Source of the DNA: Syntrophomonas sp.
Lineage (GTDB): Bacteria; Bacillota; Syntrophomonadia; Syntrophomonadales; Syntrophomonadaceae
Assembly: GCA_016841875.1 (NCBI GenBank)
Contig: JAENYG010000002.1
Coordinates: forward strand, 171,334-224,141
Direction: 5' to 3'
DNA length: 52,808 nucleotides
The notes beneath the pieces were generated by a model that was not told where the DNA came from, did not search any database, and saw nothing but the letters and a program-made list of their open reading frames with translations. The translations under genes and the position numbers were made by a program. Every line of letters begins with the position of its first letter. Position 1 is the stretch's first letter. This document shows positions 51,384 to 52,808 of this stretch, in pieces.

Positions 51384-52748
51384 TTGGAAATAGGACGGAT
51401 ATTGGAAGCTTTATTTACCGAAAATCAGTTTATGGCAGCAATGATAGTTGATGATAGAGGTAGGATTGTATCAATAAGTGAAACTTATCTGAATGTTTTG
51501 AATTTATGCCGGGAAGAAGTGATTGGGCGGCCGGCTAAAGAAATCACACCGCATACCCGGGTCATGACGGTGCTTGAATCCGGGAAGGCCATAGTCGGTT
51601 ATAATTGGAGGATTAACGATTATAACATGATAGCTTCTACTATACCGATTATCCAGGAAGGCAATGTGGTAGGCGCGTTTGCTTACAGTGTATTTATGGA
51701 TATATGGAATGCCCAGGATACCATTGAAAATCTATTAACTGAATTAAACATGTATAAAGACGAGGTTGATAACCTGTACAAGGCTAAATACAATTTTGAT
51801 GATATAGTAGGCAACAATGAAATTTTTAAAAAAGTCAAAAATTTCGCCCATCAGGTTGCTCAGCATACCATTACTACCGTTCTCTTATGCGGGGAAAGTG
51901 GGACTGGAAAAGAACTTTTTGCTCAGGCCATACATAATCAATCCAGCCGCTGCCGCTTTCCATTTTTAAGAATAAACTGTGCTACTATCCCAGAAAATCT
52001 CCTGGAAGCTGAGCTGTTTGGTTATGAAGAGGGAGCTTTTACAGGTGCCAAAAAAGGCGGTAAGCCAGGTAAATTTGAACTGGCCAGCGGTGGAACCATT
52101 TTTTTGGATGAAATAGGAGAGATGTCTACCTCTATGCAGAGCAAACTGCTGGTAGCCCTGCAGGAACATGAAATAGAACGCCTGGGAGGCCGCCATCCTA
52201 TACGGATTAATGTGAGAGTTATCGCGGCTACTAACAGAAATCTGGAGAATATGATCGAAAGCGGTATTTTCAGAGAAGACCTGTATTATCGTTTGAATGT
52301 GGTTAGATTGGATATACCCCCCTTAAGGAAAAGACCAGGAGATATCCCCCTGCTCTGCCGGCATATTATTTCCAGACTGAACTGCCGCCTGAATACCGGG
52401 ATCAAAGAGATTTCCGGCAGTGCTCTGGAGATGCTGAGCAGCTATTCGTGGCCCGGTAATGTCCGCGAATTAGAGAATATACTGGAAAGGGCTATGATAC
52501 TTGCAGACATGGAGAAGACAGAACTGCTGGATGCCAGACATTTTATGTTTATAAAAAGACGTCTGGATCTGAACCGCGCATCACATGAAAAGCAGGGTTT
52601 AAAAAATGCGGTCAGGGAGTTTGAACGAGACATTATTGAGAAGGCCATGCAGGATGCAGATTATGATAGGGTAAGAGCTGCTGAATTACTGGGGATCGAT
52701 TTATCGACTTTGTACAGGAAATTGAAGAAATGTGGTTTTCCTGCTTAA
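51384..52748 (+). CDS. Sigma-54-dependent transcriptional activator (PAS-AAA+-Fis)
   Basis: 454 residues from a TTG at 51384, seven bases after GGAG in a G-rich ribosome site; an ATG 30 bases earlier lacks one. Residues ~1-110 are a PAS-type sensor ([20 protein letters not shown]). Residues ~140-375 are the AAA+ core: Walker A GESGTGKE (~170-177), GAFTGA loop 217-222, which contacts sigma-54, FLDEIGEM Walker B. Residues ~410-454 are a Fis-type helix-turn-helix ([20 protein letters not shown]). No response-regulator receiver domain, so the PAS part likely senses a metabolite. It lies just downstream of the catabolic genes and is the obvious activator of the 45011 promoter. Confidence 0.93.
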   Translation: MEIGRILEALFTENQFMAAMIVDDRGRIVSISETYLNVLNLCREEVIGRPAKEITPHTRVMTVLESGKAIVGYNWRINDYNMIASTIPIIQEGNVVGAFAYSVFMDIWNAQDTIENLLTELNMYKDEVDNLYKAKYNFDDIVGNNEIFKKVKNFAHQVAQHTITTVLLCGESGTGKELFAQAIHNQSSRCRFPFLRINCATIPENLLEAELFGYEEGAFTGAKKGGKPGKFELASGGTIFLDEIGEMSTSMQSKLLVALQEHEIERLGGRHPIRINVRVIAATNRNLENMIESGIFREDLYYRLNVVRLDIPPLRKRPGDIPLLCRHIISRLNCRLNTGIKEISGSALEMLSSYSWPGNVRELENILERAMILADMEKTELLDARHFMFIKRRLDLNRASHEKQGLKNAVREFERDIIEKAMQDADYDRVRAAELLGIDLSTLYRKLKKCGFPA

Positions 52749-52751
52749 ATC

Positions 52752-52780
52752 ATGGTGCCAGGCACTAACTTACTAACTCA
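52752..52780. repeat. Partial REP-like element (GGGTCAGGCACTAACTTA-related)
   Basis: GGTGCCAGGCACTAACTTAC directly after the activator stop matches one arm of the 33881 repeat; the other arm is not seen before the window ends. Confidence 0.5.
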
Positions 52781-52808
52781 ACTTTCGCAGGAGAGTTATA
52801 CCGCAAAA

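Overview
The window looks like a chromosomal segment of an anaerobic, low-to-mid GC Firmicute of the Syntrophomonas type (Clostridia, Syntrophomonadaceae). The evidence is a beta-oxidation gene set (3-hydroxybutyryl-CoA dehydrogenase, crotonase, acyl-CoA dehydrogenase, two acyl-CoA:acetate-type CoA-transferases), a tungstate uptake operon, strong AGGAGG-type ribosome sites with frequent GTG/TTG starts, low-GC intergenic DNA and DUF1540/CxxC mini-proteins typical of Clostridia. The assignment is inferred; no rRNA or tRNA gene is present to confirm it.

Layout. 1-7.3 kb: the start of a collagen-like gene running off the left edge, a DUF1232 protein, a tiny membrane peptide, a MerR/GyrI-like regulator with a 19-bp-spacer promoter, beta-carbonic anhydrase, a Na/Pi cotransporter-PhoU protein, and a LuxR/GAF regulator divergent from an NCS1 permease. 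7.4-20.4 kb: a seven-gene cluster, all on the + strand, built around a 2186-residue secreted protein with an exact array of 96 (Y/F)(D/N)xxG pentapeptides. Around it are two small multispanning membrane proteins, two zinc-ribbon/proline-rich proteins and a tandem pair of membrane proteins with PH-like tails. I find no match to a described system and regard it as the best candidate for one. 20.4-31.5 kb: glycosyltransferase plus PIG-L deacetylase, an XRE regulator pair, a TiaS-like protein, a HEAT-repeat remnant, a tautomerase fusion, a ferredoxin-nitroreductase, a large lipoprotein, tupABC with a probable Moco/Tuco riboswitch, and two DUF1540 proteins.

31.8-44.8 kb: a bactofilin-like membrane protein, an SOS-associated (SRAP) protein, two proteins with copper-amine-oxidase-like N domains, a DUF2087 regulator and GIY-YIG pair, an iron alcohol dehydrogenase, lipoproteins, an alpha/beta hydrolase, and a TlpA / CxxC mini-protein / polyferredoxin redox module. 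44.8 kb to the end: the beta-oxidation genes, preceded by a near-perfect sigma-54 promoter and two TTGGC...GCCAA palindromes, and followed by a PAS-AAA-Fis sigma-54 activator. Promoter, probable enhancer sites and activator thus bracket the catabolic genes. Thiolase, Etf and other pathway genes are not in the window.

About a dozen REP-like inverted repeats of several families (cores such as ACAAGGGGACG and GGGGTCAGG) sit at gene ends throughout. Comparing the upstream regions of the two tandem paralogs near 17.7 and 19.1 kb shows one such hairpin present in one copy and cleanly absent in the other. No transposase gene is in the window.
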